Source: Limonium bicolor | Lineage: Eukaryota > Streptophyta > Magnoliopsida > Caryophyllales > Plumbaginaceae | NCBI GenBank assembly: GCA_023374045.1 | Contig: CM041779.1 | Coordinates: forward strand, 297,796,167 to 297,860,166 | DNA length: 64,000 nt | Direction: 5' to 3' | Shown here: positions 33,193-44,065 of the stretch, piece after piece | Layout: the number at the start of each line of letters is the position of its first letter | Numbering within the stretch: position 1 is the stretch's first letter | The notes under the pieces: model-generated | The model's input: the letters and a program-made list of their open reading frames with translations, nothing else | Database searches by the model: none | Told to the model about the DNA's origin: nothing | Position numbers and translations under genes: made by a program

Positions 33193-33862
33193 ACCGTCGA
33201 AAATAATTCAGTTCCGACGACAGCCAGAAATCGAACGAGGAAAACAACTTACTCAATCCACGAGCGACGACAGCGCATGAAACAAGCAGGATAGTGAGAA
33301 GCAAAACCTAGGCCGTGAAGTTACCGCTGCTGGTGCTACTTCTCTCCTCCTCGTTCTTTCTATTACACTTTACCGTCATCATCTTCGCAGAAATACAGAT
33401 GAATCTGAAATTGAAGAAGCAAAAGCAAAGATCAAACAGCGGCGAAGTTTCTTGTCGCGTCGTGTCTTCTGACTCTAGATCGAGAAGCGAGTAGCCGTAG
33501 ATAGATCAGGGAGGGGAGCAATGAAAAGTTCTTAATAAGCTGCTAATAATGACGGGCTTGATCAGAAGGGAATGATGGAAGACGGACGAAGTGCTGCAAG
33601 TTGTTTCTTGTCATTCTCTGAATGTGTGCTGTGGGTGGGAGGAGTATTCGTTGGCGTTGAGTTGCGGACTGTGGGTAGTGACGTGGGAGGGAGGGTGGGT
33701 TGGTGGATGGGAAGCGGGGGTTTGGGAGCGATGGCCTTAAATAAAGAGCGGCAATAGCACTAGCAACAAATGAGGGAAAATTTTCCTACTATACCAATTT
33801 CTAAACAAAAAATTTCAGTATCAAAATGTTGTCAAGTAGAAATTTGATCAGAAAAACTCTGT
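33193..33862. repeat. Segmental duplication, copy 2
   Basis: It matches 8896-9580 in the same orientation from ACCGTCGAAAATAATTCAG to AATTTGATCAGAAAA. It abuts the truncated interior of element A on the left and a MITE on the right. Beyond the MITE, GAAGACGTCTAAAGGTAGG weakly resembles the continuation of copy 1 at 9583-9610. Confidence 0.85.
33240..33387 (-). pseudogene. Broken copy of the small secreted-peptide exon
   Basis: The minus strand again gives MMTV, then SSTSSGNFTA and VLLLTILLVSCAVVARG, but the codon before VLLL is TAG where copy 1 has TTG, and an upstream indel shifts the N-terminus. The donor GTAAGT is kept. The second exon of copy 1 is not found here, so this is a dead, partial duplicate. 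Confidence 0.6.
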
Positions 33863-34397
33863 GGGAAAAAATTACATATCCCACCCATGACGTTTGACGA
33901 AATTTCTAATTCAATCAGTGTTTTTAAAAAATTACTTTCCCCATTCATGTGGTTTCCCTGTTTTACATCTAGCAACTTTTCTAATTTTTGTTCAATTCAA
34001 AAGATGCTTAAACGTTATGCGAAGTTGATGAAATTTTACATAGACGATGCTAAAGTTTGTATTTTGGTTTACTGAGAAATCTAAAGTTTTTTAAGCTTAA
34101 ATGTGACATGTGGGACCCAATGAAACATGTCACATGTTTCATTGGGGTCCCACAGGACACATTTAAGCTTAAAAACTTCAGATTTGACATAAGATCAAAG
34201 TATATCACTTTAGCATCATTCATGTAAAGTTTCATCAATTTTGGACAACGTTTAAGCATCTTTTGAATTGAACCAAAATTAAAAAGTTGCTAAAAGTAAA
34301 ACGGGGGAAACCACATGGGTGGGGAAAGTAATTTTGAAACCATGTTGGTGGAATGTGAAATTTCACCAAATGTCATGGTGGGGCATGTAATTTTCCC
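33863..34397. mobile_element. Palindromic MITE, second copy
   Basis: 535 bp, starting GGGAAAAAATTACATATCCC and ending GGCATGTAATTTTCCC. It has the same near-complete inverted-repeat layout and the same motifs as 6337-6878 (AAAGATGCTTAAACGTT, TGGGACCCAATGAAACATG). A clear 9-bp duplication is not visible here. Confidence 0.8.
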
Positions 34398-34639
34398 AAA
34401 AAAACAAGAAGACGTCTAAAGGTAGGCGGTGTGGCTTTTTGTTTTGCTAAAAAAAAATACAAGACTTTTAAGGGTGCGTTCACTTCGAGGTGAGGAAACG
34501 GAATGGAATCTGGAAAAGGGAATGGAAAGGAAAGGAAAGGGATTCCCCTGAATTAAAAAGTCTGTTTGATTCTAACACGGAAACGGAATAGAATCCTCAA
34601 TGTTGTCTTTGTTGTTGTTTGGTTCCAAATAGGAGAAGT

Positions 34640-35330
34640 GTTAATACTTAATTACATTATGAATAATATATATTAATATTTATCTATATTGTAGGAAACA
34701 TATAAATAGATATATATTAATATTTATATAGATTATATATACAATTATATTAATATTAATATTAATATTATATATATATTATATATAAACATTTTTTGAA
34801 ACTTGTCTATATATAATATATAAGTTTTTAATTTTATAGTATTAAGCTATTAATAATATTTATTTAAAAATGTAAATAACATAAATAAATATTTATTTGC
34901 ATTATATATATTTAATTTATAGTATTTAAATTTTAAATAATATATATAAATATTTTCATATATTATATAATATGTATATATATATAATATTTTTAACTTA
35001 ATAAACAATATATATAAATATTTTTTTATCTTTATAACATTTAGAGTATAAAAATATTTATTAATATTAATATATATTATATATCGAATTTTTTCATATT
35101 TATTTAAATTATAACTAATATGTATAAATGATTATATACTTAATTATTAATAATATATATTGTTATTTCAGAATTTTATTGTACTTAAATTATAAATAAT
35201 ATTGATATATATTATGTATAGTATTTGTTCATTTTTTCAAATAAATAATATATAAAAATTATTTTTAAATTAAATGTTAATATTTATTTTAAATGATATA
35301 TAACAAATATTTACATAGTATATTTATTTT
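34640..35330. repeat. Low-complexity (TA/ATATTAT)-rich tract
   Basis: Long runs of TATATA, TTAATATT and AAATAT inside the TIR element; no other content. Confidence 0.85.
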
Positions 35331-35335
35331 TATAT

Positions 35336-35530
35336 TTGTATTTCTCTTTTTCTATTTTCTTTATATTTATCTTTATATTTTGTATTTCTCTTTCTATTCT
35401 ATTTCTCTTTCTATTTAGATTCTATTTCTCTTTTACTTTCTCTTTCTCTTTCTCTTTCTCTTTCTCTTATCTTTCTCTTTCTCTTTCTCTTTTCTTTCTC
35501 TTTATCTTTATCTTTCTATTTCTTCTTATT
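35336..35530. repeat. Polypyrimidine microsatellite (TCTTTC)n / (ATTTCTCTT)n
   Basis: Repeated TTTCTCTTTCTCTT and variants on the plus strand inside the TIR element. Its 74-codon open frame (F/S-rich) is an artefact of the repeat. Confidence 0.85.
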
Positions 35531-35846
35531 ATAAAGGGAATTATTTCTCTTTTCTATTAGATATCCCTATTGTAAATTAATACTTATAAAATTATGTGTC
35601 TATAATAATCATTATATAAATTATATACCATATATTAATATTTATTTATGTTAAAAATGATGATAGGAGTAAGGGAAATAAGGGAATACTTTTCCCTAGG
35701 ATTTGGGGGGAATCGTTAAAAAGGATGTGGGGCTTTTCGAATCTTGAAATGGGAGAAACGGAATCACTAAAAACATAAAACAAACAACCACAAAGGGAAT
35801 AATTCCATTTCTCTTTGTTGATTACCCCGAAGTGAACGCACCCTAA

Positions 35847-36904
35847 GTTTGTATGAGTTAACTTTTTGTTCGCTTTTTTTGGTAATAATAAGAAAACGTA
35901 AAGAGTAACTTATAAACCTAGCATCATTAAGAGTAATGAAGGCAAAACCCAAACCAGCCCAAGAACTAACCCCCAAACCAACCATAACAACCAACTCGAC
36001 TAAATCAAACCAGTCAATCCAACTTTGTCTCAAGAGACAATTGCCTATCTAGTGGATTAAAAACACTCCGTGCTAAGACAGAAGTGCAAAGGATCCCTTA
36101 GGGCGTCAACAATTCACGAACCCGAATGCATGAAGGATTGCTCAAAACAACAACAAAGACCAAGAAACACACACCACAAAGTTTAGCCCACAAACCAACC
36201 CCAAACAAAACCAATCCCTAAATCCCATTCGAAAACCCAGTTCACATAGATAAGCTAACCAATGAACTAACTTAATCTTAATTAACTTAATGTAACAACT
36301 CTGAGTTTTTTCCCACTGGGTTTAGCTTGGAGGGGTTTTAACGAGGCTCATCTTTGCCCATCATCCTGGTTATGCTGGTTCATTTTATTATAACAGGCTT
36401 TGAGTCCTAATTATAAAAAAAACAACACTTAAAGATATGGCTTCTAAACCGGAAAAGGCACATGAAGCAGAGTGAAAGAACCCAGTACCATAAACGAAAT
36501 AGCACAACCAAAACAGAAGAGGAAAAAAGCAAAACCATGGTTTCTTAGGCACTCTGCCAACCTCGGTAACCATGAAGATCTCCGATCATTCCTAAGCAAA
36601 ACCTTAGAGCAGGGGCTGCCTCTTCTTCATGTTGGTATGGTGCAACCGAGGTTTCTCCTTCATCTGTACTAAGTCAATCTCCAACCAGGGAGCCTTGTTG
36701 GCCAAATCAATATTACCTTTGTTAGTATTGAGGCCCTTTTGCGGGTGGGCATGGAATCCTCTTACTCATTACGTATCAAACCCTGATCAAAGTTGTGCTT
36801 TTTCCCAATTTCCAGTTTCGGGGGTTTGAGAGACGCCTTTCCCTTGTTAAACCTAGGAGTGGATTCCGAGGAAGGAGATGAGATCGAATTAGTTATACGT
36901 TGTC
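35847..36904. other. No intact gene; possible retroelement remnants
   Basis: Read on the minus strand, 36060-35865 ends in TTATTATTACCAAAAAAAG, like a LINE 3' tail. On the plus strand 36300-36350 has TTTTTTCCCACTGGGTTTAG and TTTTAACGAGGC, motifs often seen at plant copia-type retroelement ends. Neither is long enough to classify. The remainder has only short frames without known domains. Confidence 0.3.
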
Positions 36905-39076
36905 TGAAATACCCCAAACTTAAATATGGTGATTAGAATATTTTAATATGGTATTTAAGGGTAATAGTGCCTAAGTAATTTTGGCAAAGAAAATAAATCC
37001 AAAAGAAATGAGAAAACGCTTAGAAAGCGGAAGACGCTAAAATAAGCGTTAAATAACCATAGGAGGTACGAGACCTCGGTTATAGTATCGTAAGGATTCC
37101 TAAGGCTTATTCATGCCTAATTAGTATACGGGAATGATCCCCGAAGAAAATGGATCCAAATAATGTATTAAAACGCTAATAGAGCTTTAGCGCATGTTTT
37201 TCGAGAAAACCCAAAAACGTGATTTTAAGTGGTCAAATGAACCCGTAAAAATTATTAATCATTAAGTAACTATTATTAAGCATTAATGGAAGGTTAATAA
37301 CCAATAAAAATAAAGAAATGAGAAAATTCCGGAAACGGGCCCGGTTAGTGAATAGTACCTAAACCGGGTAAAATAACGAGCGTTTTCTGTAATAGACGAA
37401 AAAGCTCCAGCTAGTATAACAGTGGGGGCCGATTTTTACTGTTGTAGACAGCCCTCCCTCACACATACAAGTGACAAATAAGTAATAAAGTAGCAAAAAG
37501 TAAAAAGTAGTCCTCTCTCTCTCTTATTCTCCCATTTCTCTACTCTCTCTCCAATTCCTTTCCCTCTCTCACGGTGGAGTCCCCCTCTCTGCAGAACCCC
37601 CTTCTTCTTCTCCCTTCTTGCAGCCGATTTCGGAAGCTCCTCCATGGCTTCCATGGCTTCCCTTCTTTCTCTCCATGCTCTAGCTCCATTTGAGCTCCAA
37701 ATGTAAAATAAAATACATATTTGAACTCCCCTCTTCAAGCTCTACATTTCTATCTTTTCAAAATCCAAAAATGAGCAACTTCATCTCCATGGGTTTTGCC
37801 CATTTGAAGAGGAAACGGTACCAAATCGAAGCTTGGAGTCTCCTCTTCCTCCTAAGGTAAAAAGTTTCAAGAAAAATCCATTTTCTTCACTCTTTATAGT
37901 GGCCGACTTTTCCCCCTCTTGTAATGCCATGTTTTCTTCTTGGTTTGAGCTTGGTTCAACTCTCCAATGGTGGAGGAACTCTCTTTGTATTCAAGGCTTA
38001 AAAACCTCTCTTGAAACTCCAAGGTAAAACCCTAACTTATAACATTTAAGCCCTTCATTGAATTAGAGTTATCCAATGGGTTAAGGTTTAATTGTATCTA
38101 TTCTGTGTTCTTGAATGTTGGCTTGGGGTTTGGTAACCACATTGCTCAACCTGACCGAGAATGAAGAAGAGGAGAGGTGGAGAACTTAAAAGAAGAATTG
38201 TGATCTCAAGGTAAGAAAAACCTATCTTAATGCACTATCTATATATTAGGATAATGGGATGGGTGAATGAATCAATAAACCCAAACATGTGAGGAAATTT
38301 ACTTGCTTGGTATTGGAGGAAGTTGTGAATTGAATTGCAAAGTAAGGGCCAAAGTGCCATGTATTTATGTTAATGCATTGTATTGGGCTTGGAGAATTGT
38401 GTACATGCTTTGGAGGAATTTTGTATGAACCTTGTGTGCTGGTAGGACCCTTGTTGGGTGTGGCTAGCTTTAGGTTGAATTTGATGAGAAAAGATATGTG
38501 TGGATAAGTAAGAGAAGTAGGAAGACTATGACAAAATTTTGGTAGGAATGGTGCATTGAGGAACGACTTGGTGAATGGGAGAACTAAGGTGTGTATTGGA
38601 TTTAGTAAAGATGTTTAATGACCATGGAATGGTAATTGTGGTACGAGAATATTAGGATGTAAAATCTGTAGCAAGAGAGGTATCAAAATGCATTGTAGAA
38701 CTAGGAAGAAATTGGTGTGCAGGATTTTGTAAATGAGTGTTGGAACTTGGGTGTAGGTAGTGTAATGGCTTGGAGATGAATTGGCATGGTAAGGAGAGGT
38801 ATTTAGAATGCTAGGAATGGCATTGGTTGAGGAAGTATTGGATGGGAGGATTGAGTTTTAAAATCTGTAGCATAAGTGTAACAGAAACTGTTGCATGTGT
38901 TATAGAAGAAGTAAGGGAATTGTTGTAAGTTGTTTGATGGATTTAGTAATGGTTTTGGTGGATGAAGTTAAGGTATTTTAGGAAGCGTAAATGGTGTTAA
39001 AACATGTGGGATTACATGTAGGAAGATTGGGGAAGAAATGAAGTGAAAAAAAAAATCTGTAGGTAGGTTCTGGACT

Positions 39077-39280
39077 GGTCCGACCCAGAGGTTGGGTCGG
39101 ACGGTGGGTCGGACGGGCACAGACCACGGAACCAAAAACTACTGGAATGGTCCGACCCAGAGGCGTATGGGTCGGACGGAACAGTTCTGGGTCGGACGGG
39201 ACAATTTCAGAAGATGGAAAACTTACTGGAATGGGCCGACCCATAGGTTGGGTCGGACTGTGGGTTGGACGGCCCCAACT
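39077..39280. repeat. Three inverted-repeat modules in LTR of element B
   Basis: GGTCCGACCCA (39077, 39149; GGGCCGACCCA at 39233) pairs with TGGGTCGGAC (39093, 39168, 39249), and an extra TGGGTCGGAC-like copy follows each. The period is 72-84 bp. It lies 2,172 bp from the LTR start, against 2,182 bp in element A. Confidence 0.88.
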
Positions 39281-40404
39281 TATGAAAAAAAATATATATA
39301 ATAGTAGCAACATAGTAATCATATGTATGTATGTATGTAGGTAAGTACATAAATAAAGGACCTTAGTAATATGCCATTAATGTGACACCATTGGTAAAGA
39401 AGCAAGTATGTGAGTAGGAGAACAAGTATGAAAAGTAATTAAGTAGGTTGAGAGTATGAGAACATTAAGTATATCGGGATAACGGGGTAAGTACGAGAGT
39501 AGCAATTATTTGTGTATCGTAAAAGTATAGCATTAATAATAATGTTGGAACATTGTCAGTGGAACAAGTGTGAACCAAGGAACGAGGGAACACATGGTAG
39601 AGCTAACTCCGGTGAAAGGTATGAGTTTCTCATGCCCCGTATGCTAACTGAGTTACGTTGATTTGTGTGCTGTATGCCGGCTAATCAAGACTAAAGCATG
39701 AAAACGGTTTTGCCTTTCATTGTATGTCTTGTTGTATGTTGTATGAGCTAACCCTTCTTGACTGATTGTATGGCTTCACTTAGTGCGTAGACCGATTCAT
39801 AGATGAGTCTTGTTGTGTAGCGACTCGTAGTAAGAGTCATGTTGTGAAACTAATGGAACAGTAGCAACAACTAAAATAACGGATCAATAAACGTTAACGT
39901 AAACTGATGAACTTACTAGAATGTGAGAGAGTGCACGGGAGTAATAACCTTCCGATAACGATAGGAGAACAGAAATGAATAATCCACAAATAATAAGTAG
40001 TGGAAGTATAAGCAACCTCTATTAGAGGAATTAATCTTGGTGCATGACATGAACCATGAGAGTAGTAAAGAATGATGAGGGATCTCCAAACCCCTTAGCA
40101 ATTAGTCGACCCATTATGAGAAGACCCGACTGATGTAAGTAATGTCCCGAACATGAGAGTATTCGATACGTTGGGGAACCCTTAAATCTGAGGATACTAG
40201 TCGGTGGTAAATCCCTAAGCTAGTGGAGGTTATCGAGAGAGATACTTCTAGGCTAATCCATGAGATTGTAATGTACTCTGAGAGTAGAGTGTTGGGAATT
40301 CGAGTAGTCCGGTAAAAACGGGCATTTGAGTATTTGAGGAGCTAAGCGTATAGCCCTCGTATTGTAGGTCCGGTGGCGAGCCTTGTGTATGACTCCGCCG
40401 GTGG

Positions 40405-40660
40405 CCAAAGTACTGAGTACCGAGTATTGAGTATGTATGAGTAAGTATTGAGTATTGAGTACGTATAAGTAAGTATGGAGTATTGAGTAGTGAGTATGCA
40501 CAAGTATAGTAACGAGTACAGAGTAAGGATCGTGTACAAGTAAGGTATTGAACATGGAGTGATGAGTATGCAAGAGTGAGGAGTGAGTATGAGTAGAGTA
40601 GCGAATAACGAACACAGTACGAACATAGTAGTGGGTAACGCAACGAAAGAGTAATGAATA
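40405..40660. repeat. GAGTA-rich low-complexity tract
   Basis: Repeats of GAGTATTGAGTA, GAGTACGTATAAGTA and relatives in the LTR of element B. The overlapping Y/L/S-rich minus-strand frames (up to 131 codons) are shadows of this repeat. Confidence 0.85.
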
Positions 40661-41171
40661 AGTAACTAGTACGAACGGTTGACTATCGAATTGTCTTCCT
40701 TAGTAAGTATTGAGCCTTGTATGTGTATGAAAGTATTGTTGATTGTTTTGTTGTAGCATGAGTATGTATGTATGCATGTAAAATGAACTCCATGTATATC
40801 CGACCCAAAGTAGTCGGCGTACCGCGGTTAGCACGCGGTATATGTGAAATTCATATTTAGCGTAAGCTGACCCCCTAGGGGGAACGTTTTTAGTGTGCCG
40901 GTACTCGAAGCTGACCACCGTTCGAGAGAGTAGGACGGGGACTGCTATGTAAGCATGGGTAGTCGTATTTTAGGGATTGTATTTGTAATGTATTGGGAAA
41001 TTGGAAGTTCCAAACTGTATCAGTAATTTAAGGATTGTAGTAGACTCGGTATAGTATTGTATTGGAGTTGTAATCAAATTATGGTTGAGTATGCAATGGG
41101 AAGTATTGTATTGTGTAGAGTACTCGGTATGTTCATATTCATCAGACCGATAGTATGTAGGATTGTAACTC

Positions 41172-41201
41172 GCCTTGTTAGTCACGTGGGTGACTAACGG
41201 C
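41172..41201 (+). promoter_or_regulatory. Conserved hairpin near LTR end, element B
   Basis: GCC-TT-GTTAGTCAC-GTGG-GTGACTAAC-GGC: a perfect 9-bp stem plus outer GCC/GGC pairs, about 90 bp before the LTR end. Confidence 0.75.
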
Positions 41202-41288
41202 ATTGTACACCCGCCGTTGAGTAAGTAATATCCGCTGCGAAGGTAAGTATTGTACGGTAATGACGGTATTAGCGGTAGGGGTGTTACA

Positions 41289-43934
41289 AAAAGTGGTATC
41301 TGAAATACCGAGTTTAGGAAAATACCGAGCTAGGAATTAGAGACTTAGGGCTAAGGGTTGAGTGTTAGCGTGTGAGGTACGCTAGTTGGGAACTTCCGTG
41401 TGAATTGGAAACCTACAAAAACCATACCCCGCCCTCCGCAATCCACGGTATTAAGTTGGGAGAATAACGCCAGAGAGATGGAAAGACCTCTCACACTCGG
41501 GTAAAACCCGATCTGGCAGCTACAAAACAAACCTTATTAAAAAGAGCATGTCTTACGGTAGAGTCCAAGAACTGGAAGTCCCGAAGACGGTTTTCCGTTG
41601 AATGACAAGGACCGCACTTAATGGCGGAGAAATGAAGATCCTAAACACAAGGATAATGGAATTTATGGCACCATGGGGCGACATGCTTCGCAGTCGCGAG
41701 AACCATGAGTAGCCAGCAAGGAGAGAGGCACAATCGCACAATGAAACAAGGAAGGTAGAGTAACGAACCCTAGGCAAGAGAGTCTACGGACTGTAATATT
41801 TGATAATACCAACAACGGTATACAAACCGACTAAGGAACTAGTCGAGGTTGGATTAATACCAAACCTATACGCCAAGAGGCCGTAATAACCGAACAACAT
41901 AGTTCAGATAGCTATGAAAGAATTCATAACGCAGACACCTATAGGGCCACAACATGGTTCCTATGGATAAGTCAAGTATCGTTAACCACAGAGTAGGTGT
42001 GAGACACCTGGATTGACAGCAATCATGTCAGGTATACTAAGGAACGGCTCAGGAGATTGATCACTAAGATCAAAGATCAAAGGAAGATTAATAAAACCAC
42101 CAAGTATGGATGGAAACGATACCGTAACCGGTATACGTTAACCGAAAAACAACCCACCCCCGCACTTGCCTAGGGCAAGTGGAGCACTACAAGACGGTTG
42201 GAAGACTTCTAACAACCCGCAAATACTTGCTAAAGTACCGCTATGACGAATAGAGCAAATGTAGGATTACCAATACTAAGGATTAAATAATGAAACCTCG
42301 GAAAGGCCTAACGGCCCGACCATTGTATTAAGAGTATACCGGTCAACAAGAAGGTGAACTTGGTCAAGACCTCAAACATGGCAACGCCATGAAGAATTAC
42401 TTTCCACACACGAACCGTTATTTCGAAACTCAAATTTTTCTTTCAAAACCACAAACCCTTCTTTTAAACCTTGGATTTTTTTTAAAAAAAAACCAAACCA
42501 ACGGAATTACGGTGAGTATCATAGAGTGATACAAGAGGAGTTGACAATAGAATACTTCACCTATGCGTGTGACGAACACTACGAGTGTACCCAAATACGG
42601 GATGTGGGACGACCGCACTCCGAAGGAGCCTGCGGGCCTGACATATAGTTAGGTAAGTGGTAATGTACCAACAAGGTACCCCACGTATGTATACATGTAG
42701 TGTACGAAACACGGGAAGTAGTCAACTCTGTTCTACGGACCATAAGTAAATTCGAAACAGAACAGTTGGTTACCTCAACCGAACAAAGGAAACTCAGATA
42801 AGCTACAAGCTAAGGAGTCAGAAACTCACTTCAGGAGAACCATTAAGTTGAAAGTGCAAGAAGCACTAACAACGGGATAAGACATTAGATATGTCTCGAG
42901 GATATCAAGGTAAAGCATGATAACTGGAAGGAATACCCAGTCTAAACACTGTAAGGCAAATGCCTAACATTGAAACATCAGTGTACAATGATCGGGATAG
43001 AATTCCCAGAACAACTACCACAGACACACAGGGTGATCACATATGGTACCGAAATTACCATTCATCACCAAAGGGAATACCAAACCCGTTATAACATAAG
43101 GAAAAGCACCAGTGGTCTACCCTAAGAACGGGAGACGCTATAACCCTCAACGGATAACTCAGATCCAGAACCGCAAGGTAGGACAACAAACTGAACATAC
43201 TCATAAATGGCAGATGCTACCGTATAATCAGTACTACCCAGGAGCGATCCATAAAGGGTATCAAGTCAACACAGTTGAACGAGATGTAGTGGTAAAACAC
43301 CACAATTGGAGCGAACATCCGGTTAGAACACCGACGGGATCCCACTTGATAGGGGATACCCCAAATTAATAAATGGTATCGATCAATACCAAGATACAAA
43401 AAGGGTCTCCAACAAACGGAAGCGTGATGCAACGATCTTATCATGGAGCCCAGTATCACCTCCAACTCAGCGATAGCTTACGGAGAAGTAACCACAGGGG
43501 AGCAACCTATGATGAGTAGAGCTCTAGGCAACATGGCTAGTAGGCCATGAAACTGTTACCCACACACAACCCAACGGTTGCAAAACCAATGTGAACTATA
43601 TGGAAAGTGGTCAAGGATGACACCGATAAAAGAGTAACAACCAAAAATTGAGAATCCCCTCCTAAATGTGAGACTGCAAGAGAGGTGAACACATGGACCC
43701 CAAGAAGGGGATATCATCAGTAACTGTGGGGAAATATATTCCTTTCAGAACTACTAATGTAGTCAAGCTTGAGCATACAATTATTGTCAAGCAATGTGAA
43801 ATAAGCTTCAACAGAAATTGTTTGACAACCAAGGAGTAACCGGTTATTAAACCAATGATGCTCAGGGAGCTCAGAAAAATAAAGGAATACCATATTCTGT
43901 ATTTGCCAAATACATGGGGAACCATCGTATAATG
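41289..43934 (+). other. Non-coding interior of element B, left part
   Basis: It starts AAAAAGTGGTATCTGAAATACC; only TGGTATC of the PBS (41294-41300) is left. The interior has short random frames only (maximum 87 codons) and no gag, protease, RT or integrase motif on either strand. Confidence 0.65.
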
Positions 43935-44035
43935 TGTAACACCCCTAATCCTAAACCTGTAACGACGTCGTAATTCATAGCATAATAAATAATAATTCGC
44001 AGAGGAAAATAAAACTAACTACCTTGGTGTTACAC

Positions 44036-44065
44036 GCCGTTACTCACCCTTGTGAGTAACAAGGC
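44036..44065 (-). promoter_or_regulatory. Conserved hairpin near LTR end, element C left copy
   Basis: On the minus strand GCC-TT-GTTACTCAC-AAGG-GTGAGTAAC-GGC, a perfect 9-bp stem. Compared with element B one internal base pair is swapped (G-C to C-G) with pairing kept. The right LTR copy is at 55417-55445. Confidence 0.75.

Larger units (their letters stand above)
34472..35843. mobile_element. TIR element with TAA duplications (PIF/Harbinger-like), AT-rich
   Basis: The ends are GGGTGCGTTCACTTCGAGGT and, inverted, GGGTGCGTTCACTTCGGGGT. Both tips are flanked by TAA (34469-34471, 35844-35846), the 3-bp duplication typical of PIF/Harbinger. The 1.37-kb interior is almost pure A/T with microsatellite-like tracts and no transposase, so it is non-autonomous. 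Confidence 0.75.
36905..41288 (+). repeat. 5' LTR of element B (4.4 kb)
   Basis: Same ends as element A's LTR (TGAAATACCCCAAAC...GGGGTGTTACA). It carries donor-like AAG|GTAA sites at 37857, 38024 and 38211, an inverted-repeat trio at 39077-39280, a GAGTA-rich tract at 40405-40660 and the conserved hairpin at 41172-41201. Confidence 0.82.
36905..43934 (+). mobile_element. Element B: LARD-like LTR element, left part
   Basis: A 4.4-kb LTR (36905-41288) is followed by a damaged PBS and at least 2.6 kb of interior without a supported reading frame. The interior start aligns with that of element A (GACTGGAATCCCGGAGACGG in A, GAACTGGAAGTCCCGAAGAC in B, and so on). Element C interrupts it at 43934/60883, and the sequence resumes at 60888. 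No 3' LTR is seen before the CACTA element at 61984, so it probably extends beyond the window. Confidence 0.78.

Noticed and set aside
33863..34397. A 9-bp target duplication for the second MITE copy
   Set aside because: The bases on either side (AACTCTGT region and AAAAAAACA) do not match convincingly.
35336..35560. Phe/Ser-rich 74-codon frame
   Set aside because: Translation of a TCTTTC-type microsatellite.
40248..40643. Three overlapping Y/S/L-rich minus-strand frames up to 131 codons
   Set aside because: They are translations of the GAGTA-rich repeat in the LTR of element B.
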